Assembly (NCBI GenBank): GCA_965249815.1
Contig: CBDFMV010000003.1
Location: forward strand, 2,108,001-2,172,000
Direction of reading: 5' to 3'
Length of the DNA stretch: 64,000 nt
DNA from: JAJAZB01 sp965249815
GTDB lineage: Bacteria; Bacteroidota; Bacteroidia; Cytophagales; Spirosomataceae
A model generated the notes under the pieces. The model searched no databases, was not told where the DNA came from, and worked only from the letters and a program-made list of their open reading frames with translations. This document shows positions 23,500 to 32,547 of the stretch, in pieces. Numbering within the stretch: position 1 is the first letter of the stretch; each line of letters opens with the position of its first letter. Position numbers and translations under genes: made by a program.

Positions 23500-26400
23500 A
23501 TGAATCTCAACGCGTTACGTTCGCGTAAAACCCGCCTCGGTTTGATCGTTGCGATTGGCGGTACGTTGCTGGGCCTGAGCGCCTACCAGCACACGGGTTT
23601 TTATGGCATGGCCAACCGGTACCTCGACAGCACCCTGACCGAGGCCCAGAAACGCCTTCCCGAAAATGCCCTCAAGGGCCTGGCCATCGCCCCCGGCCTC
23701 GAGGTGCGCACCGTCGCCACGGAACCGATGCTCACCAACCCCACCGACATCGACGTCGACGAGCGCGGGCGCATCTGGGTGTGCGAAGCCTACAACTACC
23801 GCCCGGCCATCAACGGCAACCCGACCAACCCGAAAGGCGACCGCATCGTGATTCTTGAAGACACCAATGGCGATGGCAAGGCCGACGTGAGCAAGGTGTT
23901 TTACCAGGGACCGGAACTCAACGCGCCACTGGGCATTCACGTGCTGGGTAATCGGGTGATTGTTTCCCAAAGCCCCTACGTGTGGCTCTTCACCGACGAA
24001 AACGGCGACGACGTGGCCGACAAGAAGGAAATCATCTTCGAGGGCATCGACGGCGAGCAGCACGACCACGGCATGCACACCTTCGTGTTCGGGCCGGACG
24101 GCAAGTTTTACTTCAACTTTGGTAACGCGGGCGAGCAGTTGAAAGACCGCGACGGCAAGTTCGTGAAAGATCAGGACGGCCGCGACATCAACAAAACCAA
24201 CTACAAGCAGGGGTTGGTGTTCCGGTGCGATGCCGATTTTCGCAACGTCGAGGTGTTGGGCCAGAACTTCCGCAACAACTACGAAGTGGCCGTCGATAGC
24301 TACGGCACGATGTGGCAAAGCGATAACGACGACGACGGCAACAAGGGCGTGCGCATCAACTACGTGATGGATTACGGCAACTACGGCTACACCGACGAAC
24401 TCACCGGCGCGGGCTGGCAGGCCAACCGCACGAACCTGGAGCCGGAAATCCCGCGCCGCCACTGGCACCTCAACGACCCCGGCGTGGTGCCCAACCTACT
24501 GCAAACCGGCGCGGGTTCGCCCACCGGCATTCTCGTGTACGAGGGCAATTTGCTGCCAAGCCAATTTCAGAACCAGATCATCCACTGCGACGCCGGACCC
24601 AACGTGGTGCGCAGCTATCCGGTGCAGAACGACGGCGCGGGGTACAAAGCCGAAATTGTGAACGTGCTGAAGGGTGAAAACGACCAGTGGTTCCGTCCCG
24701 CCGACGTGTGCGCCGCCCCCGACGGCTCGCTCATCGTGGCCGACTGGTACGACCCCGGCGTGGGTGGCCACCAGGCTGGCGACCAGCAGCGTGGGCGTGT
24801 GTACCGCGTGGCCCCCCCCAACACGCCGTACACCCTGCCGAAATTTGATTTCACCACGCCCGCCGGAGCCGTGGCGGCGTTGCAAAACCCGAACGTCGTC
24901 GTGCGGCACCACGCCTGGAACGCGCTGATGAAACAAGGCGCGAGCGCCGTTACCGAACTCGAAAAGTTGTGGAAATCGGGTGAAAATCCCCGGATGCGGG
25001 CAAGGGCGTTTTGGGTATTGGCAAAAATGCCCAACGGCAAAAAGTACGTGGACGAGGCCGTGAAAGACGCCAACCCCAACCTGCGCATGGCCGGGCTGCG
25101 CGCCGCCCGCGAGTTGAAGTTGAACGTGACCGGCTACGTGGCGCAGGTGGTCAACGACCCCGACCCGCAGGTGCGCCGCGAGTGCGCCCTGGCCCTGCAC
25201 CACGACAAAGCCCCTGAAGCCGCCGACCTCTGGGCCACCCTCGCCAGCCAGCACGACGGCAAAGACCGCTGGTACCTCGAAGCCCTCGGCATCGGGGCCG
25301 ACGGGCAATGGGACCGTTTTTTTGCCGCTTACCAAAAGAAAAACGCGAACCTGACCGACGGTCTGGCCGCCCGCGACATAGTCTGGCGCGCCCGCACCGA
25401 CGAGGCCATGCCGTTTCTGGCCAAACTCGCCACCGAGCCGGGCGTGGCGTTGAAAGATCGCCTGCGCTACTTCCGGGCGATGGATTTCAACGGCGGCCCG
25501 GCCAAATCGAAGGCCCTGTTGGCGATGATGAACGGCACCGCTGCCGACCAGACCGACATCAACAAGCTGGCCCTGAAACACCTCGACCCGCAGGCCGTGG
25601 CTACCTCGCCCGTGGCCCAAAAAGCCCTTGCCGGGTTGCTCGACCAGGTGTACGGCACGCCCGAGTACATCGAACTGGTGACGCGCTACGAACTTAAAAC
25701 CGAGAAACCGCGCCTGCTGAAACTGGCGCTCGCCAAAAACGCGGAAGCCATGGGCCGGGACGCCTCGAACCTGCTGCTAAAAATGGACGGTGCCCCGCTG
25801 GCCTGGAGCGTCATCAACGGCAAAGACGCCGATCAGGCCGGTCAGATGCTCAACGCCCTGCGCTGGGTGGGCAGCAAGCCTGCGCTGGAGGTGCTCCAAA
25901 CGGTGGCCCTGGGTCCGAAATACGCGGCGGGCCTGCGCCGGAAAGCCGCCGAAAGCCTCGGCCAGAGCCAGAACGGCGAGGACGTCGTGCTGGCCTTGCT
26001 GAAAGAGAAAAAAGTACCGCAGGACCTCGTAGCCTCGACCGTCGCGGGCGTGAGCCGGGCCTGGCGGAAGTCGGTGCGCAACGAAGCGGCCAGCTACCTG
26101 CCGGGAGCCAAAGCCACCGCCGGGAAGCAACTGCCCGCCATGAGCGAACTGCTGGCGATGAAAAGCAAACCCGAAAACGGCATCGCGGTCTTCAAGCAGA
26201 ACTGTGCCATTTGCCACCAAATCAACGGCGAAGGCATGGACTTCGGGCCGAAGCTCTCTGAAATCGGATCCAAACTGCCCAAAGAGGGCCAGTACCTCGC
26301 CATTCTGCACCCATCGGCGGGCATCAGTTTCGGTTACGAGGGCTGGGAATTAAAAATGAAAGACGGCTCGACGCTGACGGGCATCATTTCTTCAAAAACG

Positions 26401-26577
26401 GAAACTGACATCGACCTGAAATACCCCGGCGGCGGCACGCAGCGCGTCAAAACGAAGGACGTCAAGTCGATGAAGCAACTCGCCGACTCGATGATGCCCG
26501 CCGGGTTGCAGGAAAACATGAGCACCCAGGAACTGGTCGATTTGGTGGAGTATTTGGCGTCGCTGAAGAAAAAGTAA
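23500..26577 (+). CDS. PVC-type heme-binding CxxCH protein (membrane-bound dehydrogenase, HEAT repeats)
   Basis: A 1025-residue protein from ATG 23500 with an N-terminal membrane anchor or signal (LGLIVAIGGTLLGLSAY). Residues about 50-440 form a β-propeller like glucose/sorbosone dehydrogenases (TNPTDIDVDERGRIWVCE, APDGSLIVADWYDPG); about 450-870 is a HEAT-repeat array; about 890-1025 is a c-type cytochrome with C-A-I-C-H near 902-906 and a following Met-containing loop. This layout is widespread in Planctomycetes and Bacteroidota and is thought to oxidise sugars or polyols in the periplasm and pass electrons to the cytochrome. Substrate unknown; it appears monocistronic. Confidence 0.92.
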   Translation: MNLNALRSRKTRLGLIVAIGGTLLGLSAYQHTGFYGMANRYLDSTLTEAQKRLPENALKGLAIAPGLEVRTVATEPMLTNPTDIDVDERGRIWVCEAYNYRPAINGNPTNPKGDRIVILEDTNGDGKADVSKVFYQGPELNAPLGIHVLGNRVIVSQSPYVWLFTDENGDDVADKKEIIFEGIDGEQHDHGMHTFVFGPDGKFYFNFGNAGEQLKDRDGKFVKDQDGRDINKTNYKQGLVFRCDADFRNVEVLGQNFRNNYEVAVDSYGTMWQSDNDDDGNKGVRINYVMDYGNYGYTDELTGAGWQANRTNLEPEIPRRHWHLNDPGVVPNLLQTGAGSPTGILVYEGNLLPSQFQNQIIHCDAGPNVVRSYPVQNDGAGYKAEIVNVLKGENDQWFRPADVCAAPDGSLIVADWYDPGVGGHQAGDQQRGRVYRVAPPNTPYTLPKFDFTTPAGAVAALQNPNVVVRHHAWNALMKQGASAVTELEKLWKSGENPRMRARAFWVLAKMPNGKKYVDEAVKDANPNLRMAGLRAARELKLNVTGYVAQVVNDPDPQVRRECALALHHDKAPEAADLWATLASQHDGKDRWYLEALGIGADGQWDRFFAAYQKKNANLTDGLAARDIVWRARTDEAMPFLAKLATEPGVALKDRLRYFRAMDFNGGPAKSKALLAMMNGTAADQTDINKLALKHLDPQAVATSPVAQKALAGLLDQVYGTPEYIELVTRYELKTEKPRLLKLALAKNAEAMGRDASNLLLKMDGAPLAWSVINGKDADQAGQMLNALRWVGSKPALEVLQTVALGPKYAAGLRRKAAESLGQSQNGEDVVLALLKEKKVPQDLVASTVAGVSRAWRKSVRNEAASYLPGAKATAGKQLPAMSELLAMKSKPENGIAVFKQNCAICHQINGEGMDFGPKLSEIGSKLPKEGQYLAILHPSAGISFGYEGWELKMKDGSTLTGIISSKTETDIDLKYPGGGTQRVKTKDVKSMKQLADSMMPAGLQENMSTQELVDLVEYLASLKKK

Positions 26578-26689
26578 GTCCTCTTGTGGGGCGGGCGGCG
26601 CGACGTATCGCTGTATCCCGCCCCTGCGAACCCGGCCTGCACTCATCCACTCCAAGCCGGGTTTGAGGAGAAGAAGCTACTTTTGGACG

Positions 26690-26968
26690 ATGCCGAAGTT
26701 ACCCATTTATCGCGCCATCTGGACCTTCGTCATGTACGGTACGGATATTTACGAAAATCGCCGCCACGTACACGTTGGGCGAAAAGGCACGGAAAAACTC
26801 TGCAAAATCTGGCTCGAACCGGCGGTTGAAATTGCCAAAGCTGGTGAACTCTCAATCGGTGAGCAGCGTGAGGTTGTTGAAATCGCAATCCGATTTAGAA
26901 GCCGACTTTTGAAAAATTGGGAGCAGGTCGTCCGCGGAGAAAAAGTCGAGATTTTAAAGATCAACTGA
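26690..26968 (+). CDS. DUF4160 domain protein
   Basis: A 92-residue protein: MPKLPIYRAIWTFVMYG then a β-hairpin with HVHVGRKG and a helix ending RLLKNWEQVVRGEKVEILKIN. The start, the HxHV segment and the LxxNW...L pattern are typical of DUF4160. Such genes are almost always followed by a DUF2442 gene, as here, one base after the stop. The pair behaves like a toxin-antitoxin-type module by gene arrangement, but biochemical function is not established. Confidence 0.85.
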   Translation: MPKLPIYRAIWTFVMYGTDIYENRRHVHVGRKGTEKLCKIWLEPAVEIAKAGELSIGEQREVVEIAIRFRSRLLKNWEQVVRGEKVEILKIN

Positions 26969-26969
26969 A

Positions 26970-27260
26970 ATGACAACCGAAGAGAAAAGTACCTCCGTAG
27001 AAGGATTTTGGAACGTAGTGCCGCGCATCAAAAACGTCTTTTTTCCCAACAAAGACCAAATTCAGGTCGAGTTGGAAGATGGGCGAATCGTCGTCAGTCC
27101 ACTTGCCTCGTTCCCGAGCATTCAACGGCTAACCAGCCAGCAACGCCAAAATTGGTACCGATTCGGCAATGGCTTCAGTTTTGACGACAGCGACGAAGTA
27201 ATTCATATCGAGCAGGTATTGGGAAATTTTGATTCTTATCGGCATGAAAACGAGTGTTGA
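26970..27260 (+). CDS. DUF2442 domain protein
   Basis: A 96-residue protein. PRIKNVFFPNKDQIQVELEDGRIVVSPLASFP followed by LTSQQRQNWYRFGNGFSF is the hallmark of DUF2442 (strand-rich, with a W-R-x-x-G-G-like motif). It starts one base after DUF4160 and overlaps the remnant of a third frame by 17 bases. Confidence 0.85.
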   Translation: MTTEEKSTSVEGFWNVVPRIKNVFFPNKDQIQVELEDGRIVVSPLASFPSIQRLTSQQRQNWYRFGNGFSFDDSDEVIHIEQVLGNFDSYRHENEC

Positions 27261-27354
27261 CGTAGTCAAGCTTAAAAAACAACTTCTCGGTTTGATTGAG
27301 CAAGGCGAAGACATTCTTACACTTGCTTCGCGCTGCGCTTCCTTTAGGTTCTAA
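27244..27354 (+). pseudogene. Truncated third frame after DUF2442 (36 codons)
   Basis: ATG 27244, overlapping the DUF2442 stop, opens MKTSVDVVKLKKQLLGLIEQ, which looks like the coiled N-terminus of a longer protein, but then runs into LASRCASFRF and TAA 27352-27354. The tail falls in sequence unlike coding DNA, so this is probably the start of a former third gene cut by a deletion. Confidence 0.45.
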
Positions 27355-27460
27355 CCTACGCGATATGAAGCGTTTTAGGCAGTTTTTTTGAAGGAGAACC
27401 AGATTGTGAAAACCTCACTGGTATTCCGAAGCGAACAGACATCTTCTAAACCACCCCCGC

Positions 27461-28378
27461 ATGCAACGCCGTACCTTTCTCCAAAAAACCACCCTCGCCG
27501 CCGGAGCCGCCCTGGCAACGCCCGCCCTGGCCAATGCGCCAACGGCGAAGTACAATTTTAAAATGAAGTATGCTCCGCACTTCGGGATGTTTGAAAACAC
27601 GGCAGGCAAGGACCTCGTCGACCAGCTCAAATACATGCACGACGTGGGTTTCACCGCCCTCGAAGACAACGGCATGCCGGGCCGGTCGCCCGAAGAGCAG
27701 AAAAAAATCGGCGACGAAATGGCCAAATTAGGCATGGCGATGGGCGTGTTCGTGCTCAACAAGGGCGGCAATGGGGCCAACACGCTGGCGGCAGGCAAAA
27801 AGGGAAACGTGGAGATTTTCCTGAAAGGTTGCCGCGACGCCGTTGAAATCGCCAAGCGTTGCCACGCCAAGTTCACCACCGTCGTGCCGGGCGATTTTGA
27901 GCGGAATTTGCCCATCGGCATCCAGACGGGCCACGTTATTGACGCATTGCGGCGGGGCGTCGAAATTCTCGAACCCGCCGGGCTGGTGATGGTGCTCGAA
28001 CCCCTCAGCGACACGCCCGATCTGTTTCTGCGCACTTCCGACCAGACCTACGAAATCTGCCGGGCCGTCAACAGTCCATCGTGCAAGGTACTCTTCGACA
28101 TCTACCACATGCAGAAAAACGAAGGGCACCTCATCCCGCACATCGACTGGGCCTGGAACGAAATCGGCTATTTCCAGATTGGCGACAACCCCGGCCGCAA
28201 AGAACCCGGCACGGGCGAAATCAACTACCAGAACGTGTTCAAGCACGTGCACGAAAAAGCCAAAGCCAGTAACCGCGAGTTTATTTTCGGCATGGAGCAC
28301 GGCATTGCCGGGTCGGGCAAGGAAGGCGAACAAGCCCTGATTCAGGCCTACGTCCAGGCGGATAACTTCGCGGTTTGA
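27461..28378 (+). CDS. Sugar-phosphate-isomerase-like TIM-barrel protein (hydroxypyruvate isomerase-like), Tat-exported
   Basis: A 305-residue protein with a twin-arginine-like leader (MQRRTFLQKTTLAAGAAL). The body is an AP-endonuclease-2 type TIM barrel (PF01261): MHDVGFTALEDNG, VMVLEPLSDTPDLF, KVLFDIYHMQ and an E-H ending (FGMEHGIAGSG), supplying the metal-binding Glu/Asp/His set. Closest by pattern to hydroxypyruvate isomerase (Hyi) proteins with Tat leaders common in Cytophagales. Substrate unproven. Confidence 0.88.
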   Translation: MQRRTFLQKTTLAAGAALATPALANAPTAKYNFKMKYAPHFGMFENTAGKDLVDQLKYMHDVGFTALEDNGMPGRSPEEQKKIGDEMAKLGMAMGVFVLNKGGNGANTLAAGKKGNVEIFLKGCRDAVEIAKRCHAKFTTVVPGDFERNLPIGIQTGHVIDALRRGVEILEPAGLVMVLEPLSDTPDLFLRTSDQTYEICRAVNSPSCKVLFDIYHMQKNEGHLIPHIDWAWNEIGYFQIGDNPGRKEPGTGEINYQNVFKHVHEKAKASNREFIFGMEHGIAGSGKEGEQALIQAYVQADNFAV

Positions 28379-28384
28379 CCTTTC

Positions 28385-28417
28385 AGACCTAACAGGTTTC
28401 TAAAACCTGTTAGGTCT
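28385..28417. terminator. AGACCTAACAGGTTT hairpin, copy 1
   Basis: AGACCTAACAGGTTT pairs perfectly with AAACCTGTTAGGTCT. An almost identical hairpin follows dnaX at 56411. Its position 7 bases after the isomerase stop suggests a terminator or a mobile palindrome used as one. Confidence 0.8.
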
Positions 28418-28428
28418 TTCGCCAAAAG

Positions 28429-28462
28429 AAAATGCCCTGACTCACCGAGCCAGGGCATTTTT
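28429..28462. terminator. Second terminator between convergent genes
   Basis: AAAATGCCCTG pairs with CAGGGCATTTT, with T-runs on both strands; it serves the isomerase gene (+) and the small secreted-protein gene (-). Confidence 0.8.
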
Positions 28463-28490
28463 GGTATCAATCAACTCGGCGGCGAACCGC

Positions 28491-28733
28491 TTATTTTTTT
28501 GGCAGACGGCTTTGCGAAGCCGGGCTAATCGTGCGTAATCCGCTCTCGCGCAAACTATTCAACGAACCCCGGCCGGGCCGGACAATGGGCTGCGGAATAA
28601 ACCGCGCTGCCAGCGGCGCGCTGTCTTCGGCGGAAAGCCGGACGGCCACTTTGGCGGGGGCGGGCACGTCGGCACGGGCGGCGAAAGTCCCAAAAATGGC
28701 CAGAATCATCAGGAAGGGCAGAATTTTTTGCAT
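28491..28733 (-). CDS. Small secreted protein of unknown function (80 aa)
   Basis: ATG at 28733 gives a signal peptide (MQKILPFLMILAIFGTFAAR-A) followed by a basic, Pro/Ser-rich mature part ending SPASQSRLPKK. A good Bacteroidota promoter lies 39 bases upstream and a terminator follows, which supports a real gene. No family recognised. Confidence 0.6.
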   Translation of the reverse strand: MQKILPFLMILAIFGTFAARADVPAPAKVAVRLSAEDSAPLAARFIPQPIVRPGRGSLNSLRESGLRTISPASQSRLPKK

Positions 28734-28771
28734 CGGACTCCGCGAAGGTGCTACTTTCTCTTTGCAGGAGT

Positions 28772-28802
28772 CAAAGGTACTTTTTTTCGTTGAATTGTCC
28801 AA
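28772..28802 (-). promoter_or_regulatory. Bacteroidota-type promoter of the small secreted-protein gene
   Basis: On the minus strand TTG (28802-28800), a 20-base spacer and TACCTTTG (28779-28772) match -33 / -7 elements. It overlaps the 3' flank of the channel gene, so the small gene has its own promoter. Confidence 0.6.
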
Positions 28803-28817
28803 CCTGCGCTCGGCGGC

Positions 28818-29627
28818 TCACTGCTCGTGGAAGTGAAACTCGTGCCCGCAGTGCGGACAAACCAGCGGCTTGTGCCGGTGGCGCAGCATGGCCTGCGCAA
28901 AGCCGGAGGCCAGAATACCCGTTGGGAGGGCGAACAGTCCCACGCCGGCAATGGCCATGATGCCGCCGAAAAATTTGCCCAGCGGCGTGTGCGGCACGGC
29001 GTCGCCGTAGCCCACGGTGGTGAGCGTGGAAACCCCCCACCAGAGCGTGGCCGGGATGCTCGAAAACACTCCGGGCTGGGCGTCGTGCTCGATGTAAAAC
29101 ATGATGCTCGACGAGATGATAAGCATGAAAATAATGAACGCGGCGCTGAGAACGAGTTCTTCCTTTTTTTCCTGCACCACGTTCTGGATGATGCGCAGCG
29201 CGTGCGAATAGCGGGTAACGCGGAACAACCGCAGAATCCGGAAAATGCGCAGGATGCGCAGCAGCCCCGTATCGGAGGCAAAGTGCGAGAAGTAGAACGG
29301 CACGATGGCCAGCAGGTGAATCAACGCCCCCAGCGAAACCACGTACCGCAACCGCCCCCAGACTGGGTGGCGGTACTGCTCATTTTCGACGCACACCCAC
29401 AGCCGCAGGCCGTACTCGATGGTGAAGAAAATGGCCGAGAAATACTCGAAATCGATGAACAGACGCGGAAAACGAGCATTGATGTCGCGCACGGTGTGCA
29501 GCACGATGGCCAGGGCGTTGAGCGCGATGATGGTAACCAAAACCAGGTTGAACGCCCGGCTGAGGCCGCTGCGCTGCCCGCCGGCAGTTTCGAGAACCTT
29601 GTAGAACTGTCGCCGAAGTTGGTTCAT
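28818..29627 (-). CDS. Voltage-gated potassium channel (Kv type)
   Basis: A 269-residue six-helix ion channel from ATG 29627. S4 carries arginines at every third position (R124, R127, R130, R133, R136, R139 in RILRIFRILRLFRVTR), the voltage sensor; the pore filter is T-V-G-Y-G-D at 204-209, the K+ signature. S1 starts near 25 and S6 ends near 245. A C-terminal tail C257-P-H-C260-G-H-E-F-H-F-H could bind zinc, which is an unusual ending. Its role may be membrane-potential control. Confidence 0.93.
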   Translation of the reverse strand: MNQLRRQFYKVLETAGGQRSGLSRAFNLVLVTIIALNALAIVLHTVRDINARFPRLFIDFEYFSAIFFTIEYGLRLWVCVENEQYRHPVWGRLRYVVSLGALIHLLAIVPFYFSHFASDTGLLRILRIFRILRLFRVTRYSHALRIIQNVVQEKKEELVLSAAFIIFMLIISSSIMFYIEHDAQPGVFSSIPATLWWGVSTLTTVGYGDAVPHTPLGKFFGGIMAIAGVGLFALPTGILASGFAQAMLRHRHKPLVCPHCGHEFHFHEQ

Positions 29628-29723
29628 TTGTCGCAAGCCGGTTGGTGGTGGGAAAGGCACTTCGTAATTTCGTCGGTCGAAGTTACCAAAACGTCTTTTC
29701 CGGTCAGTACGTCTGCGTTTGCA

Positions 29724-31043
29724 ATGCGAAACCTTCTCCTTTTTTTTCTGCTGGTGCCGCCCCTGGCGCACGCTCAGCAAGTGCTCACCCTCGAACAGGC
29801 CATCCGGATTGCCCTCGAAAACAACTATTCGATTAAAATTGCCAACAGCCGGGTGCAATTGGCCGAAAACGACAACAAGTACCGCAACGCGGGCTTTCTG
29901 CCGCTGGTGAGTGGCACGGCGCAGAAAAACTACAGCAGCAACAGCATCAACCAGACGTTCTTCCCGGTATCGGGGGGGGTAGCCCGCGACCCGCTCGTGC
30001 AAAGCGGCGTGAACAACAACAACAGTTTGCTGGGTGTCAACGCAGTCTGGACGATATTCGACGGCTTCGGCATGTTCATCGCCCGTGACCGGCTGGCCGA
30101 ACTGGTCCGGTCCGGGCAGGCCAACGCCAAGGTGACGGTCGAAACCACCGTGGCCAACGTTAGCAACGCCTACTTCGACGTGGTACGCCAGCAGGCGCGC
30201 GTGGCAACCCAGCGCGACGCCCTCGACAGCATCTCGACCGAGCGGGTGCGCCTGGCCCGCGATCGTTTCGAGGTGGGGCAAGGCTCAAAGCAGGATTACC
30301 TGTCGGCTCAGGTGGATTACAACACCGACAAAGCCGCGCTTCTGGCCGAAGAGCAAGCCTTGCAAACCGCCAAAGTTGCCCTAAACGCCCTGCTCGTGCG
30401 ACCCCAAACCGCCGACTTCGTGGCCGAGGCCGTCATTCCGCTGCGGCGCGATTTGGCCCTGGAAACGCTCCGTGAACAGGTGCGTCGGCAAAATCCGTCG
30501 CTGCTCGTGGCGGCGCTCAACCGGCGGCTGGCTGAACTCGACGTAAAAAGCCAGGAGGCGTTGCTTTACCCAACCGTGGACGTGCTGGGCGGTTACAACC
30601 GCTCCACACAGAACAACGGGGCGGGATTTGGGGTGCGAAATGGCCAGACGGGTGCCTTCAGTTACGGCATCCGGGCGACGATTCCGATTCTGAACGGCTT
30701 CAACCAGCGGCGGCTCGTGCAGGACGCCAAAATCAGCCAGCTTATCACCGAGCAGCAGGAAGCCGACCTGCGCGTGCAACTCGACGCGGCCCTCGACCAG
30801 ACCTTCGTCAACTACCGCAACAGCCTGCAACTCATCGACCTGGAGGCCCAAAACCTCAGCCTCGCCCGCCAAAACGCGGACATTGCCCTCGAACGCTACC
30901 GCATCGGCGTATCGACACCGCTCGAACTCCGCGAGGCCCAGCGCAACGCCGTGGCCGTGCAGACCCGCCTCATCGAAGCGCAGTACAACACCAAACTGGC
31001 CGAAATTGAACTCCAGCGCCTAAGCAGCGCCATCATTGAGTAG
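29724..31043 (+). CDS. TolC family outer-membrane efflux protein
   Basis: A 439-residue protein with signal peptide (MRNLLLFFLLVPPLAHAQ) and two outer-membrane efflux (OEP) repeats: TLEQAIRIALENNYSIKIA, long coiled helices with FEVGQGSKQDYLSAQVDYN, then LLYPTVDVLGGYN and FRIGV-like YRIGVSTPLELREAQRN. TolC-like channels work with an inner-membrane pump and periplasmic adaptor; neither is adjacent, so the partner is elsewhere. Confidence 0.92.
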   Translation: MRNLLLFFLLVPPLAHAQQVLTLEQAIRIALENNYSIKIANSRVQLAENDNKYRNAGFLPLVSGTAQKNYSSNSINQTFFPVSGGVARDPLVQSGVNNNNSLLGVNAVWTIFDGFGMFIARDRLAELVRSGQANAKVTVETTVANVSNAYFDVVRQQARVATQRDALDSISTERVRLARDRFEVGQGSKQDYLSAQVDYNTDKAALLAEEQALQTAKVALNALLVRPQTADFVAEAVIPLRRDLALETLREQVRRQNPSLLVAALNRRLAELDVKSQEALLYPTVDVLGGYNRSTQNNGAGFGVRNGQTGAFSYGIRATIPILNGFNQRRLVQDAKISQLITEQQEADLRVQLDAALDQTFVNYRNSLQLIDLEAQNLSLARQNADIALERYRIGVSTPLELREAQRNAVAVQTRLIEAQYNTKLAEIELQRLSSAIIE

Positions 31044-31063
31044 CCAACCGTTTCGTGCAAAAC

Positions 31064-31099
31064 AAAAAGCCACCGGCAAATTCCTGCCGGTGGCTTTTT
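31064..31099. terminator. Bidirectional terminator between the TolC-like and TerC genes
   Basis: AAAAAGCCACCGGCA pairs perfectly with TGCCGGTGGCTTTTT around a 6-base loop. Confidence 0.9.
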
Positions 31100-31114
31100 G
31101 GCGAAAAATCCGGG

Positions 31115-31954
31115 TTATTTCCCCTGCTTAACCTTCCACATGCCTTCCCGCGCGGCCTGCTCTTCGTAGCCGTGGAGTTGAATGGGTTTCTCGTTCTTGC
31201 GCAGTTTCATGTTCAGAAATTCCACCAGCAGCGAGAAGGCAATGGCAAAATACAGGTAGCCCTTCGGCACACTGCCCACTTCTCCCCCGAAAATAACCAC
31301 CTCGCCCATGTGAGCCGCTTCAGCAATGAGCATAAATCCAATCATGATGAGAAACGCCAGGCCGAGCATCTGGATGGACGGGTGCTCATTGACAAACTTG
31401 CCCACCGGCCCGGAAAACAGCATCATAATTACGACCGACAGCACCACGGCCACAATCATAATCGTGATGTTCTGGGTCAGGCCGATGGCCGTCAGGATGG
31501 AATCAATCGAAAAGACAATGTTGATGAGCGCAATTTGCAACACCACCGCCGTCAGGCCTTTATTGCCCGTGCTTTGCGGCTTCTTTACCTCGTCGTTGTC
31601 GGGGTTGCCTTCGAGTTTGTGGTGGATTTCGGACGTGCTTTTGTAAATCAGAAACAGCCCGCCGACGAACAAAATCAGGCCCTGCCCCGATAGGCCGCCC
31701 CGAAACCAGCCCCAGTCGAAGTGGGTGAAGGGTTCGCTCAGCGAAATCAGAAACGAAATGCCGAACAGCAGCACAACCCGAAAAATCATAGCCAGCAGCA
31801 ACCCGATGTTGCGGGCTTTGGGTTGGTCGGCGGTGGGCAGTTTGTTGGCGGCAATGGAAATGAAAATGATGTTGTCGATGCCCAAGACGATTTCCAGAAA
31901 CGTCAGCGTAAGCAGACTAACGAGGCCTTCGGCGGTAAAAAGTTGGTCGAACAT
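31115..31954 (-). CDS. TerC family integral membrane protein
   Basis: A 279-residue protein from ATG 31954. The family pattern EIVLGIDNIIFISI near the start and IVFSIDSILTAIGL in the middle carry the conserved acidic residues within helices; about seven to eight membrane helices. TerC/Alx/MarP-type proteins export metals such as manganese or assist secreted proteins; tellurite resistance is the historical name. No ter genes are adjacent and no yybP-ykoY-like leader was recognised. Confidence 0.92.
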   Translation of the reverse strand: MFDQLFTAEGLVSLLTLTFLEIVLGIDNIIFISIAANKLPTADQPKARNIGLLLAMIFRVVLLFGISFLISLSEPFTHFDWGWFRGGLSGQGLILFVGGLFLIYKSTSEIHHKLEGNPDNDEVKKPQSTGNKGLTAVVLQIALINIVFSIDSILTAIGLTQNITIMIVAVVLSVVIMMLFSGPVGKFVNEHPSIQMLGLAFLIMIGFMLIAEAAHMGEVVIFGGEVGSVPKGYLYFAIAFSLLVEFLNMKLRKNEKPIQLHGYEEQAAREGMWKVKQGK

Positions 31955-32111
31955 GGGAAAGGGGCAGTTTCGGTGACGAGCCGCAAAGCTATGGCTTACC
32001 GGGGCGCTCGCCAAAAATCCATTCCACCGCCGGACGATTCCCAGAGGCGGGTGGTCGGAAAATGGCCAGGAAAAGCAAAACCCCGAAAGCGGCTGCTTCC
32101 GGGGTTTGGGG

Positions 32112-32186
32112 TGGGTATAACAGGATTCGAACCTGTGACCTCTTGCGTGTGAAGCAAGCGCTCTAAACCAACTGAGCTATACACCC
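32112..32186 (-). tRNA. tRNA-Val (anticodon CAC)
   Basis: The minus strand folds as a cloverleaf: acceptor GGGTGTA/TATACCC with discriminator A, D-arm with AGCTCAGTTGGTTTAGAGC, anticodon stem CTTGC/GCAAG with loop TTCACAC, T-arm with GGTTCGAATCC. The anticodon CAC reads GUG. The 3' CCA is not encoded. Confidence 0.95.
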
Positions 32187-32205
32187 GGTACTTTGGTGGG
32201 AAGAG

Positions 32206-32280
32206 TGGGCCCTGTAGGATTCGAACCTACGACCCCCTGCTTGTAAGGCAGGTGCTCTGAACCAACTGAGCTAAGAGCCC
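32206..32280 (-). tRNA. tRNA-Val (anticodon TAC)
   Basis: Cloverleaf on the minus strand: acceptor GGGCTCT/AGGGCCC (one G-T pair), anticodon stem CCTGC/GCAGG with loop CTTACAA, T-arm GTAGGTTCGAATCCTAC. The anticodon TAC reads GUA and related Val codons. It lies 20 bases upstream of the second tRNA-Val and is probably co-transcribed. Confidence 0.95.
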
Positions 32281-32547
32281 TTCGCCGTTTTCGGACTGCA
32301 AAGATGTGGGGCCAGGTCGCTTTTTACCAAACGAGCGCCGAAAATAATTTCGGACACGCGGCGAATTGCCGACACACCCCGAAACAGGTTGTTTCCCAAA
32401 TGGTTGAATCACCCTTTGCTTGTGTGGCAAATGGGCAAACGAAAAAAATTTTATTTTACGGAGTAGGCTAAACCCCATACTTTTTGGAAATTTGCCGTCA
32501 TCCGACTGGGCATACGCCAAATTTTATTTTTCAGCCGACTTCATTCC

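Noticed and set aside
28827..29723. Upstream extension of the TolC-like frame, giving a 738-residue protein
   Set aside because: The extension is antisense to the Kv-channel gene; ATG 29724 gives a proper signal peptide and normal length.
32281..32547. Possible riboswitch or small RNA before the Lrp gene
   Set aside because: I could not find a consistent fold or known motif in this stretch; reported only as gene-free.
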